This document shows positions 7,979-16,438 of a DNA stretch of 64,000 nt, in pieces (position 1 is the first letter of the stretch; each line of letters begins with the position of its first letter). The DNA is from Halorubrum persicum (GTDB lineage Archaea; Halobacteriota; Halobacteria; Halobacteriales; Haloferacaceae), in assembly GCF_002727125.1 (NCBI RefSeq), contig NZ_NHOA01000020.1:43714-107713 (forward strand). The letters are read 5' to 3'. The translations under genes and the position numbers were made by a program. Below the pieces are notes generated by a model. It saw only the letters and a list, made by a program, of their open reading frames with translations. It was not told the origin of the DNA and did no database searches.

Positions 7979-10900
7979 GTGGGAACGCGATCGGGCGAAA
8001 CAGACGCCCCCGGATCCGGTCCGCGATGCCGATCCTTCACCGTCGACGAGCGCGCACGGGTCCCGTTCGCGCTGATCGGCGTGCTCCTCCTCGTAACGAG
8101 TTCGACGTACGCCGCGGGGATCGCCGATCAGGGGCTCATCAGCGAGGACCGAAGCGTGGAGCGTGCCATCGAGCGCGTCGACGCCGATTCGACCGCCGCG
8201 CTCAGGGCCGCGGCCCGTCGGGCGGCTCACGACGCGGCCGCGGAGCCGGTGACGCGGGCGCCAGACGAGACGACCGCTGGCCCGGGAGACGGACACGCCA
8301 CGACCGCGGTCAGAAACGAGTCCCCCTTCGAAGACGCGTTCCGGATCCGGCTCGCGATCGCCGGTGCCGAGGCGCTGTCGGCCGTCGACGCCGAAGTCGG
8401 CGGCGTGAGGGCGTCGGCGTCGCTTCCGGCGGTAGACGATCCCGAGGAGTTGGCGGCGGCGAGAGGCCGGATCCGCGTCGAGTCCGCAGCGAACGGAACC
8501 GCGACGCGCGTGACGTTCGAGGACGTGGAGACGACCGCGACGCGGGGCGGGCGAACGATCGTCGAGCGAACGGAAGACCGGACGGTCGTCGTCGCCGTAC
8601 CGACGCTCGCGGCCCACGAGCGGACGGCGCAGTTCGAGAGGCGGCTCGATCGGGGGCCGACCGAGGGGCCGGGGTTGGGGCGTCAGCTCACCGCAAGCCT
8701 CTACCCGATGGCGTGGGCGCGCGGATACGGCCAGTTCGCGGGGGCGCCGGTCGAGAACGTCCTCGCGAACCGCCACGTGGAGCTGTCGACGAACGCGGGG
8801 ATCGTCCGGACGCAGCGGGACGTGTTCGGCGCGAGCGATCCGAACGCACGCGGTGGGGTGGCACGGGCGACGGCGCGAACCGGAGTCACCGACCTGCTCA
8901 AACCGACCGGCGTCGACGAGGGATCGTGGACGGAGGCCGTGCTCAGCGCCCCGACACCGGGAGAGAGCGACGGCGCGGGAAGGAGCCGCGGCTCAGCCGA
9001 GAGCGGCGATCTGGCGCCGCAACCGAGCGAGGACGCCGCGTTCGAACCGCCGGGCGATCCGACAGACGAGCGAACGTCGGTCCCGGTCGGCCGCGCGGCC
9101 GACGAGGGGGCGACCCGCGTCTACGACGATCTGGACGCGATCATCGAGGACGCCTACCGGGTCGAAGCGAGCGTCGAAACGTCGACGGCGCTGGTCGTCG
9201 ACGGCGGGCGTCCGACGCCACCGTCACCCGCTGCACCGGAGTCCACGACGACCGGCGGCTGGGACCGCGTCGACCTGACACGGACGGAACGGTCGCCGGT
9301 CGTCTCCGGGAGCGGCGTGCCGGAGGGCGTTCCGTCGGGGACGGTCGACCCCGGCGAGCGCGTCTCGTTCGGCGTCGCGACCCGCGAGGCGACCGTCGAG
9401 CGCGTCGCGATCGCTGAATGGGAGCGTGTGACGATCCAGCGTGGGCCAAACGGAACCGTCGTCGACGAGCAGGTCCACCGGACGACCACGCGCGACGCGG
9501 TGACCGACCGCTACCGGGTGCGAGTGTCGGTGTCGGGGGAACACGCTCCGACCGACGGGGCGCCCGACCGGGCCGCCGCGACGTTCGGCGCGGGCGACAC
9601 CACCGACGGACCGGACCTGCGCGACGCGCCGTCGGCCGCCCGTGCCGATCTCGGTGTCGACACCGACGGCGGCGTCGACCGGATCGCCGAAGAGGCGGTC
9701 AGCCGCGGGGCGGTCCGCGATTCGACGACCGTCGTCGGCTCCCGATCGGCCGGCGATCGGGACGCCGTCGCGGCCGAGGTGGCCGCGCTCGCGAGCGACG
9801 TTCGCGACATCGAGACCGAGGCGTCGATGGAGAACGCGGCGTTCGGTGAGGCGGAGCCGTACGCCGACCTCGCTCGCGCGCTCCGCGACCGACGCAGTGC
9901 TCTCGTCGACGCGCCGGCGACGTACGACGGCGCCGTTGATCGGGCGGGGACCGCCGCCCGCGCCGCGTACCTCGACGCCGTGATCGACGAGCTCGAGGAC
10001 GCTGCCGACGACCGCGAACGCGCGACGAACGGGTTTCTCGACCGCGTGAACGGCGCGTTCGACGGCCCCGACGTGGGCGACGCGCTCGCCAGCCGCGAGG
10101 CCGCCCGCGACCCCGGAACGTACGCAGTCGGCGCGGACGGTCCGGGTGGGGAAGTGACGTTCGCGCCGCGCGGGTCGCCGGGATACCTTCCGCGGACGAC
10201 GGTCGACGGAGAGTCGGTCAGCGGCGTGAACGGAACGACGACGCGTCCGCTCGCGGTTCGCAACGTGAACTACGTCACGGTGCCGTACGGGGAGGTGTCG
10301 AGCGGCGTCGTCGACCGGATTCTCGGCACCGAGAACACGGTGCGGGTCGGGACCGCCGGTCGGTCGCTCCGCCTGGCGAACGAGGCGCTGGCGGTCGGCG
10401 ACGACCCCGATCTGCGGGCGGATCGGGACGCGCTCGCCCGACAGATAGACGGATCGCTGGCCGAGGTGGACAGGGAGCTCGAAGCGGCGATCCGGGTCCG
10501 GACCTCGCTGTCGCGCGACGAGCGGCGCAGGGCGCTCGACGAGGCCGCAGCGAGCTACGGGACGACGGGCGAACGCGCCGTCGCCGTCGGCAACGGCTCG
10601 TACCCGGAACGGGTCGCCGCCGAGGCCGCGAGCGTCGGGTCGCTGTCGCCGGCGGCCGAGGAGGCGCTCGCCGCGAACCTCCGCGTCGCGACTCGGACCG
10701 CAGCCGGGAGAGACGCGGTTCGGGTCCCGACCCGGTTCGTCGACGACACGACGAGCGGCGCGCGAGTGCTACTCAGAGACCGGCTGGAGAAGGCGATCGA
10801 GCGAGAGGCGGCGCGAGCGGGCGAGGCGGCGGCCGGAACGGTGAGCGAGAAGGCGGTCGAGGAGCTGGGCGAGGAGTGGTCGCTGAAGCCTGCGCGGACC

Positions 10901-11281
10901 GTCGGCGCGGGGCTTCCGGTCGCGCCCGTTCCGGGGTACTGGGTGACGACCGTGAACGCCTGGCGGGTGCAGGTCCGCGGAGAGTATCCGCGCTTCGCGC
11001 TCCGTGCCGACGTGGGAACGCCCGGCGAGCGCTTCGCGTACGTCCGGAGCGAGGGCGACGTGACCGTCGAGGTCGGCGGCGAAACTGTGCAGCTCGGCGA
11101 GACGGACCCGGTCGCGTTCGAGACCGAAACGGTGGTGGCCGTCGCGGTCCCGGCCGGTCCGCCCGGCGTCGGCGACGTTGACGGAACTCGCGACGAGCGA
11201 TCCAAGGGGTGGCCGTGCCCCGGCGCGATGGGGGAGCCGTCACCGAAAGGCGACGGGGGCGGGAGCTGTGCGGAGCCGTGA
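7979..11281 (+). CDS. Large surface protein of pilus-like operon (DUF7286-like)
   Basis: A protein of about 1,100 residues, the largest of the operon. The N-terminal part has a charged segment, RARVPFALIGVLLLVTSSTY and a transmembrane helix at about residues 25-45, in the style of TadG/TadE proteins. The long remainder is extracytoplasmic and mixes helical and acidic low-complexity segments. Near the C-terminus comes a hydrophobic-rich domain (PARTVGAGLPVAPVPGYWVT). The tail contains two Cys (WPCPG and SCAEP). Frames are open from GTG 7970, but a strong Shine-Dalgarno AGGAGGTG at 7965-7972 sits 6 bp before GTG 7979, so I start there. It could be an adhesin or tip protein; this is inferred from size and context. 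Confidence 0.75.
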   Translation: MGTRSGETDAPGSGPRCRSFTVDERARVPFALIGVLLLVTSSTYAAGIADQGLISEDRSVERAIERVDADSTAALRAAARRAAHDAAAEPVTRAPDETTAGPGDGHATTAVRNESPFEDAFRIRLAIAGAEALSAVDAEVGGVRASASLPAVDDPEELAAARGRIRVESAANGTATRVTFEDVETTATRGGRTIVERTEDRTVVVAVPTLAAHERTAQFERRLDRGPTEGPGLGRQLTASLYPMAWARGYGQFAGAPVENVLANRHVELSTNAGIVRTQRDVFGASDPNARGGVARATARTGVTDLLKPTGVDEGSWTEAVLSAPTPGESDGAGRSRGSAESGDLAPQPSEDAAFEPPGDPTDERTSVPVGRAADEGATRVYDDLDAIIEDAYRVEASVETSTALVVDGGRPTPPSPAAPESTTTGGWDRVDLTRTERSPVVSGSGVPEGVPSGTVDPGERVSFGVATREATVERVAIAEWERVTIQRGPNGTVVDEQVHRTTTRDAVTDRYRVRVSVSGEHAPTDGAPDRAAATFGAGDTTDGPDLRDAPSAARADLGVDTDGGVDRIAEEAVSRGAVRDSTTVVGSRSAGDRDAVAAEVAALASDVRDIETEASMENAAFGEAEPYADLARALRDRRSALVDAPATYDGAVDRAGTAARAAYLDAVIDELEDAADDRERATNGFLDRVNGAFDGPDVGDALASREAARDPGTYAVGADGPGGEVTFAPRGSPGYLPRTTVDGESVSGVNGTTTRPLAVRNVNYVTVPYGEVSSGVVDRILGTENTVRVGTAGRSLRLANEALAVGDDPDLRADRDALARQIDGSLAEVDRELEAAIRVRTSLSRDERRRALDEAAASYGTTGERAVAVGNGSYPERVAAEAASVGSLSPAAEEALAANLRVATRTAAGRDAVRVPTRFVDDTTSGARVLLRDRLEKAIEREAARAGEAAAGTVSEKAVEELGEEWSLKPARTVGAGLPVAPVPGYWVTTVNAWRVQVRGEYPRFALRADVGTPGERFAYVRSEGDVTVEVGGETVQLGETDPVAFETETVVAVAVPAGPPGVGDVDGTRDERSKGWPCPGAMGEPSPKGDGGGSCAEP

Positions 11282-11323
11282 CCCGACCGCAGCCGTTTTG
11301 AGACGCGACGACCGAGTGCGACC

Positions 11324-11773
11324 ATGTTTCACGAGGTCGTCGTCGACGGCACGACGGGAGCCGAGAGCGGCGCGGACGAGGTGACCGCGGCAGCCCTGCT
11401 CGCGTCGTTCGAGACGCTGGTGAGCGAGGCGGCCGCGGAGGCCGAACGAGAAGCGCTCGCCGAGGAGACGGGACTCGACGAACCGACCCTCGACGCCGCC
11501 CTCGGCGGTGACGTGGCGGAGATCCGGTTCGAAGACGCGGCCGCGATCGTCGCCCTTCCGACCGATCGCGACGGCGACGCAGTCGTCGCCGAGGTCCGCG
11601 ACCACCTGCTGATGGGGATGGCGACCGCGGTGCTCGACGTCGACTCGATCGCCGCCGCGATCGACGCGGATCTCACGGGACAGGAGGTCCAGCAGGCGCT
11701 CGAGGGGCGCGCCGCGATGACGCTCGGCCAGCTGGCGGAGATCATGGCGGTCATCGAACAGCGGAAGCCATGA
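11324..11773 (+). CDS. Conserved haloarchaeal protein (DUF5791-like)
   Basis: A 149-residue soluble acidic helical protein. It resembles the haloarchaeal family annotated DUF5791 (MFHEVVVDG start, DLTGQEVQQALEGRAAMTL, AEIMAVIEQRKP end). The middle contains a helix-turn-helix-like stretch (EETGLDEPTLDAALGGD), so nucleic-acid binding is possible but unproven. It starts 42 bp after the pilus-like operon. Its stop overlaps the ATG of the epimerase gene (ATGA), so those two are coupled. Confidence 0.75.
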   Translation: MFHEVVVDGTTGAESGADEVTAAALLASFETLVSEAAAEAEREALAEETGLDEPTLDAALGGDVAEIRFEDAAAIVALPTDRDGDAVVAEVRDHLLMGMATAVLDVDSIAAAIDADLTGQEVQQALEGRAAMTLGQLAEIMAVIEQRKP

Positions 11774-12708
11774 GAGTCGTCGTCGTCGGCTGCGGCTACG
11801 TCGGCCTCGAACTCGCCCGACAGCTCGCGGAGCGGGGACACGCCGTGACGGGGGTTCGGCGATCCGACGCCGGGATAGACGCGATCGGATCGGTCGGGGA
11901 GCGCATAGACGGCGAGGGGGACGCGGAAGGCGAGGGGCGGGTGGACGCCGTCCGCGCGGACGCGACGGACGCGGCGTCGCTCGACGCGCTGCCCGACGCC
12001 GACGCGGTCGTGTTCGCGGCCAGCTCCGGCGGGCGTGGCGCCGCGGCCGCCCGCGAGGTGTACGTCGACGGCCTCCGAAACGTGATCGAGGCGTACGGCT
12101 CGCGCGGGTCTGCTCCGGACAGACTCGTCTACACGTCGTCGACGGGCGTGTACGGCGACCACGGCGGCGCGTGGGTCGACGAGGAGACACCGATCGAACC
12201 CACGACCGAGAAGACCCGCGTCCTCGCCGAGGCGGAGCGGACCGCGCTGGAGACGGCGGCCGAGTTCGGGATCGACGGGACGGTCGCGCGCTTCGCGGGG
12301 CTGTACGGACCCGACCGCTACCGGCTCGACCGCTACCTCGACGGCCCGGTCACGGCCGGCTACCTCAACATGGTCCACCGCGACGACGCCGCCGGGGCGG
12401 TCCGATACCTCCTCGAAACCGACCGCGCACGCGGTGACGCGGTTCTGGTCGTCGACGACGAGCCGGCCGACAAACACGCGTTCGCCGACTGGCTGGCCGA
12501 CGCGTGCGGCGTCGCGCGGCCCGAAAAGCGATCGAAGAGCGAACGGATCGCCGCCGGGGAACTCTCCGAAGCGGCCGAACGGCGGATCCGGACGAGCAAG
12601 CGCTGCTCGAACGACCGCCTGCGGGCGCTCGGTTACGAGTTGGCCTATCCGACCTTCAGAGAGGGGTACTGCGACGCGGTGCGGGCGTTCCGAACGGCGG
12701 ACGAGTGA
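11770..12708 (+). CDS. NAD(P)-dependent epimerase/dehydratase (extended SDR)
   Basis: A 312-residue Rossmann-fold enzyme. The N-terminal VVVGCGYVGLELARQL is a G-x-G-x-x-G dinucleotide-binding motif. The catalytic serine region is VYTSSTGVYGD. The expected Tyr-x-x-x-Lys is replaced by a less canonical TTEKTRVLAEAE segment, as in atypical extended SDRs related to YeeZ-like proteins. The substrate cannot be read from the sequence. It overlaps the upstream gene and is followed by a 105 bp gap. Confidence 0.82.
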   Translation: MRVVVVGCGYVGLELARQLAERGHAVTGVRRSDAGIDAIGSVGERIDGEGDAEGEGRVDAVRADATDAASLDALPDADAVVFAASSGGRGAAAAREVYVDGLRNVIEAYGSRGSAPDRLVYTSSTGVYGDHGGAWVDEETPIEPTTEKTRVLAEAERTALETAAEFGIDGTVARFAGLYGPDRYRLDRYLDGPVTAGYLNMVHRDDAAGAVRYLLETDRARGDAVLVVDDEPADKHAFADWLADACGVARPEKRSKSERIAAGELSEAAERRIRTSKRCSNDRLRALGYELAYPTFREGYCDAVRAFRTADE

Positions 12709-12813
12709 TCCGTCCGACCGGCGCGGCCGGCTTCGCCCCGGTCATCGCGTCGTTGTCGGTGGGTCGAAACGGTAACGAACCTTGATGTATCGTGAGCGAG
12801 TCGACCGGCACGT

Positions 12814-13989
12814 ATGTGGTCTCTGAGCGGGATCGACGACCGGCTCTCGCAGGCGGAAGTGCTGGCGCGGGAGAACCCGGAGCTCGTCGTCGTCGCCGCG
12901 GTCGTCGCGCTCGTCGCGCTCGTCGGTGCGTACGTGCTGTTCCGCGCTCGCAGGACGCCCGGCGTCAGGTTCCGCCGGCTGTTGGCCGATCGCGACGAGG
13001 TCGCGGTGCTGATGCACCCGAACCCGGACCCGGACGCGATGTCGGCGGCGCTCGGCGTCGCGTCGCTCGCGGAGCAGCTCGACGTCGACGCGACGGTCCA
13101 GTACCCCGGACAGATTCGTCACCAAGAGAACCGGGCGTTCCGCACGGTGCTCGATCTGGACTTGAAGCCGATCGAGCACGTGAGCGACCTCGCCGCCGAG
13201 TCGGTCGTGTTGGTCGATCACAACGAGCCGCGGGGGTTCGCCGGCGCCGACGGTGTGCTCCCGTTCGCCGTCGTCGACCACCATCCCGGCGACGGCGCCG
13301 GCGACGCGTTCACCGACGTGCGGACCGACTACGGCGCGACGGCGTCGGTGATCGCGGAGTACTTCCAACAGAACGGCGCGACGCCGGTGCCGCCGGACAA
13401 GCACGCGAGCGAGACGGACAGCGACCTCACGCTCCCCACCGACACGGCGACGGGGCTCCTGTACGGGATCCTCACCGACACGAAACATCTCACCGTCGGC
13501 GCGAGCGAACCCGACTTCGCCGCCGCCGCGTACGTGTACCCCGGCGTCGACCAGGACCGGCTCGACCGGATCGCCAACCCCGCGGTCGACGCCGAGGTGT
13601 TGGAGGTGAAGGCGCGGGCCATCGCCGGCCGCCGCATCGAGGGGTCGTTCGCGGTCGCCGACGTGGGGGGTGTGAACAACGTCGACGCGATCCCGCAGGC
13701 GGCCGACGAGCTGATCCAGCTGGAGGGCGTCAGCGCCGTCGTGGTGATCGGCGAGCGCGACGGGACGGTTCACCTCTCCGGCCGGTCGCGGGACGACCGC
13801 GTCCACATGGGGAACGCCATCGACGCCGTCATGTCCGACCGCGACAACAGCAACGGGGGCGGCCACTCACGGATGGGCGGCGGGACGATCGCGCCGACGG
13901 TCGACCCGACCGGCGACGAGGATCCGGAAACCGTCGACCGCGACGCGCTCGCCGACGACCTGTTCCGCGCGATGGCGGGCGACGTGTGA
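12814..13989 (+). CDS. Membrane-anchored DHH-family phosphoesterase
   Basis: A 391-residue protein with a transmembrane helix at residues about 24-45 and a cytoplasmic DHH/DHHA1 phosphoesterase. Metal-binding motifs visible are HPNPDPDA (residues about 69-76), VLVDHNEP, and VVDHHPGDG, the DHH signature. The C-terminal DHHA1 substrate-binding motif is GGGHSRMGGG. The family includes RecJ-like exonucleases, nanoRNases and cyclic dinucleotide phosphodiesterases. The membrane anchor and lack of RecJ-sized domains favour a small-nucleotide or c-di-AMP phosphodiesterase, but this is inference. Confidence 0.88.
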   Translation: MWSLSGIDDRLSQAEVLARENPELVVVAAVVALVALVGAYVLFRARRTPGVRFRRLLADRDEVAVLMHPNPDPDAMSAALGVASLAEQLDVDATVQYPGQIRHQENRAFRTVLDLDLKPIEHVSDLAAESVVLVDHNEPRGFAGADGVLPFAVVDHHPGDGAGDAFTDVRTDYGATASVIAEYFQQNGATPVPPDKHASETDSDLTLPTDTATGLLYGILTDTKHLTVGASEPDFAAAAYVYPGVDQDRLDRIANPAVDAEVLEVKARAIAGRRIEGSFAVADVGGVNNVDAIPQAADELIQLEGVSAVVVIGERDGTVHLSGRSRDDRVHMGNAIDAVMSDRDNSNGGGHSRMGGGTIAPTVDPTGDEDPETVDRDALADDLFRAMAGDV

Positions 13990-14072
13990 ACGGCGACAGA
14001 CGGCGGGGGAGGAGCAGCGCCGGAGACGGAGCAGCCACCGGGAGTTAAGTCGACAGCGACGAAGGGTCGGGT

Positions 14073-14219
14073 ATGAGCACGGATCTCGCGCTCGGCGATC
14101 TGCCGACCGACGACGGGTGGCGCGCGCTCGTCGGCGTCGGCGTCGGTTACGCGATCGCGACCGGACTGATCTTCGCGTTCCTCTTCGTTCTGCCGTACGT
14201 GGTCGTACGCGCGCTGTAA
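14073..14219 (+). CDS. 48-residue membrane protein
   Basis: A short ORF (MSTDLALGDLPTDDGWRALV then one transmembrane helix) of 48 codons. The helix spans about residues 19-44 and the tail ends VVVRAL. A TTAAGT element about 28 bp upstream fits a leaderless promoter, and codon use matches the surrounding genes. It resembles short single-helix proteins seen in many haloarchaea but has no known function. It could be a small subunit or regulator of a membrane complex. Confidence 0.6.
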   Translation: MSTDLALGDLPTDDGWRALVGVGVGYAIATGLIFAFLFVLPYVVVRAL

Positions 14220-14308
14220 CGGCCGGCGACGCGTCGAACTGACGGACGGCGTCTCGAACGGTCGACGACGTGACCGAACAGGGGAGAAATCGGAAGCGGT
14301 GAGCCGTC

Positions 14309-15526
14309 TCAGGCGAACGCCAGCGAGTCGTCGGCACCGGTCTCGTCGTCCGTCTGGAGCTTCTCGTGAGCTCCGAGGAAGTCGTCGAGCGTGACCTCGG
14401 TGCGGTCGTCGCGGATCGCGAACATCCCGGCCTCCGTGCAGATGGCCTTGATGTCGGCGCCGGACGCGTCCGGCGTCAGCTCGGCGAGCTCGGTGAAGTC
14501 GATGTCGCTCGCGAGGTTCATCTTCCGGGTGTGGATCTGGAAGATGATCTCGCGGCCCTCGGTGTTCGGCTTGGGCACTTCGATGAGCCGGTCGAAGCGG
14601 CCCGGGCGGAGGATGGCGGGGTCGAGCATGTCGAAGCGGTTGGTGGCGGCGATGATCCGGACCTCGCCGCGCTCGTCGAAGCCGTCCATCTCCGAGAGCA
14701 GCTGCATCATCGTGCGCTGGACCTCGGCGTCGCCCGACGTCTTCGAGTCCGTCCGCTTCGAGGCGATCGCGTCGATCTCGTCGATGAAGAGGACGGCGGG
14801 CTGGTTCTCCCGCGCGACCTCGAACAGGTCGCGGACCAGCTTCGCCCCCTCGCCGATGAACTTGTGGACGAGCTCGGAGCCGGCCATCTTGATGAAGGTG
14901 GCGTCCGTCTCGTTGGCGACCGCCTTCGCGAGCATCGTCTTCCCCGTACCCGGCGGGCCGTACAGCAGGACGCCGCTCGGCGGCTGGATGCCCACGTCCT
15001 CGAACATGTCGGGATGTTCGAGGGGCATCTCGACGGTCTCGCGGACCTCCTGCATCTGGTCTTCGAGCCCGCCGATGTCGGCGTAGGTGACGTCGGGCGA
15101 GTGCTCGACCTGCATCACGCGGGCGCGCACGTCCGTCTCCTTCTCCAGCTTCTTGACGACGGACAGCGAGTTGTTCACCGCGACCCGGTCGTCCGGGTTG
15201 AGCTTCTCGCGCATCTCGGCGGTGATCTCGGTGAGCGCCTCCTGGTTGTTCCCGTGCTGCTTGATGACGGCGCCGTCGGGCGTGATCTCCTGAACCGTCG
15301 CCACGAACAGCGGGGACTGCTTCAGCTTCTTATTCTCGTGTGTGAGCCGCTCGAGCTTCTGCTGGTACTTGTTGTTCTCGGCGTTCGCGTCGAGGAGCTT
15401 GTCGCGCATCTCCTCGTTTTGCGACTCCAGCACGTCGAGCTCCTCTTGGAGGGACTCGATCTTCTCCTGTCTCGACGCCGACCCCTCGTCGTAGGGGAGC
15501 TCGACGTCGTCGACGGTGTCTGTCAT
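14309..15526 (-). CDS. pan: Proteasome-activating nucleotidase (PAN), AAA+ ATPase
   Basis: A 405-residue AAA+ unfoldase that unfolds substrates and opens the gate of the archaeal 20S proteasome. An N-terminal coiled coil (residues about 18-75, KIESLQEELDVLES) leads to an OB domain (SPLFVATVQEITPDGAVIKQ). The ATPase domain has Walker A GPPGTGKTML, pore loop KFIGEGAKL, Walker B AVLFIDEIDAI, and second region of homology ILRPGRFDRLIEVP. The C-terminus is DDSLAFA, so the HbYX gate-opening tripeptide appears as A-F-A with Phe replacing Tyr. The length is normal. It is transcribed divergently from the HTH gene at 15667. Confidence 0.96.
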   Translation of the reverse strand: MTDTVDDVELPYDEGSASRQEKIESLQEELDVLESQNEEMRDKLLDANAENNKYQQKLERLTHENKKLKQSPLFVATVQEITPDGAVIKQHGNNQEALTEITAEMREKLNPDDRVAVNNSLSVVKKLEKETDVRARVMQVEHSPDVTYADIGGLEDQMQEVRETVEMPLEHPDMFEDVGIQPPSGVLLYGPPGTGKTMLAKAVANETDATFIKMAGSELVHKFIGEGAKLVRDLFEVARENQPAVLFIDEIDAIASKRTDSKTSGDAEVQRTMMQLLSEMDGFDERGEVRIIAATNRFDMLDPAILRPGRFDRLIEVPKPNTEGREIIFQIHTRKMNLASDIDFTELAELTPDASGADIKAICTEAGMFAIRDDRTEVTLDDFLGAHEKLQTDDETGADDSLAFA

Positions 15527-15593
15527 TGTGCGTAATAAAGCGTCTCGCGGGTAAGAGGTTTCGGGTGGGGGAGAGATACCAGGCTGTGTTCGC

Positions 15594-15660
15594 CCAAAAT
15601 ATTTCCAATAGTAATTAAATAGGATAGTAAATATTATCTAATGGCATGAATTAGGAGAGT
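15594..15660. promoter_or_regulatory. AT-rich divergent promoter region
   Basis: An unusually AT-rich 65 bp stretch between pan and the HTH gene. It contains two copies of AAATATT (15597-15603 and 15629-15635) and an ATTAAAT core between them (about 15613-15619). The downstream copy lies about 31 bp before the ATG at 15667 and would serve as its TATA box. The repeated motif could be an operator, possibly for autoregulation by the HTH protein. Confidence 0.5.
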
Positions 15661-15666
15661 GTACGC

Positions 15667-15930
15667 ATGAGTGCCACCGACGCCGTCACCGCCGAGGAGG
15701 ACGTCACGGACCGCTGGAGCGCCGTCAGAGACCTGCCGCCGAGCGCGAAGCTCGTCGCGAAGGTGCTCGACTACAACGACACGCTCACGCAGAGCGAGCT
15801 CGCCGAGGAGACCCTGCTCCCGCCTCGGACCGTCAGATACGCGCTCTCGCGGCTGGAGGAGGAGGAAGTCGTCGACTCCCGGTTCTCCTTCGCCGACGCC
15901 CGGAAGCGGCTGTACACCCTGTCGGTGTAG
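15667..15930 (+). CDS. Winged helix-turn-helix (MarR/TrmB-like) regulator
   Basis: An 87-residue protein made almost entirely of one winged helix domain. The helices read PPSAKLVAKVLDYND, TQSELAEETLLPPRTVRYAL (turn and recognition helix) and LEEEEVVDSRF, followed by the wing ADARKRLYTLSV. No effector domain is visible. Genes of this type lie next to pan in other haloarchaea as far as I recall. The AT-rich repeats upstream are candidate autoregulatory sites. Confidence 0.83.
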   Translation: MSATDAVTAEEDVTDRWSAVRDLPPSAKLVAKVLDYNDTLTQSELAEETLLPPRTVRYALSRLEEEEVVDSRFSFADARKRLYTLSV

Positions 15931-16039
15931 CCGATCGGGAGCGACCGCTTCTTCTCGGACCACTCCCCGCCGCGTACACGCTCTCCATCCGACACACCCC
16001 AGAGCCACCGCTTATGAGCGATGGCGACCCAGCACGCCC

Positions 16040-16372
16040 ATGGTCTCGACCGCCGCCGTCAAGCGGGCGCTCTCCGCGCTGGCCAGTCGCACCGACACCG
16101 CGACCCGACCGTCCGTCGCCGTGATCGACGAGGCCGAGGCCGCGCGGGGCGACCTGCGCCGCGCCGCCGCGTTCGTCGACGCCGACGGGCTCGACCGGCT
16201 CGACGACGCGATCGGCGCCGCCGAGCGCGCAGGTGACGAGGCCGACGCGGAACGCGGGCGCGAGGCGCGCGCCGCGTTTCGCCGGTTTCGCGAGGCGGCC
16301 GCTGGCAGCGACGAGCGAATCGTCGACGGCTGGAGCGACGAGAACGACGAGAGCGACGAGCGTCGCCGATAA
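16040..16372 (+). CDS. Hypothetical haloarchaeal protein upstream of mre11
   Basis: A 110-residue Ala/Arg/Asp-rich, mostly helical protein. ATG 16040 is preceded at about -27 by GCTTATGA (16010-16017), a reasonable TATA box for a leaderless message. The sequence (STAAVKRALSALASRTDTAT, then RGDLRRAAAFVDADGLDRLD) has no catalytic motif. Its C-terminus is acidic. It ends 66 bp before mre11, and a similar small gene occupies this place in related genomes, so it may act with Mre11-Rad50, which is inference. Confidence 0.6.
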   Translation: MVSTAAVKRALSALASRTDTATRPSVAVIDEAEAARGDLRRAAAFVDADGLDRLDDAIGAAERAGDEADAERGREARAAFRRFREAAAGSDERIVDGWSDENDESDERRR

Positions 16373-16438
16373 CCCGCCGGACCACTTCCGCCCCGCCCCC
16401 GGAACCACTAAACCCGATACCGGCCAAGACCGGGGCAG

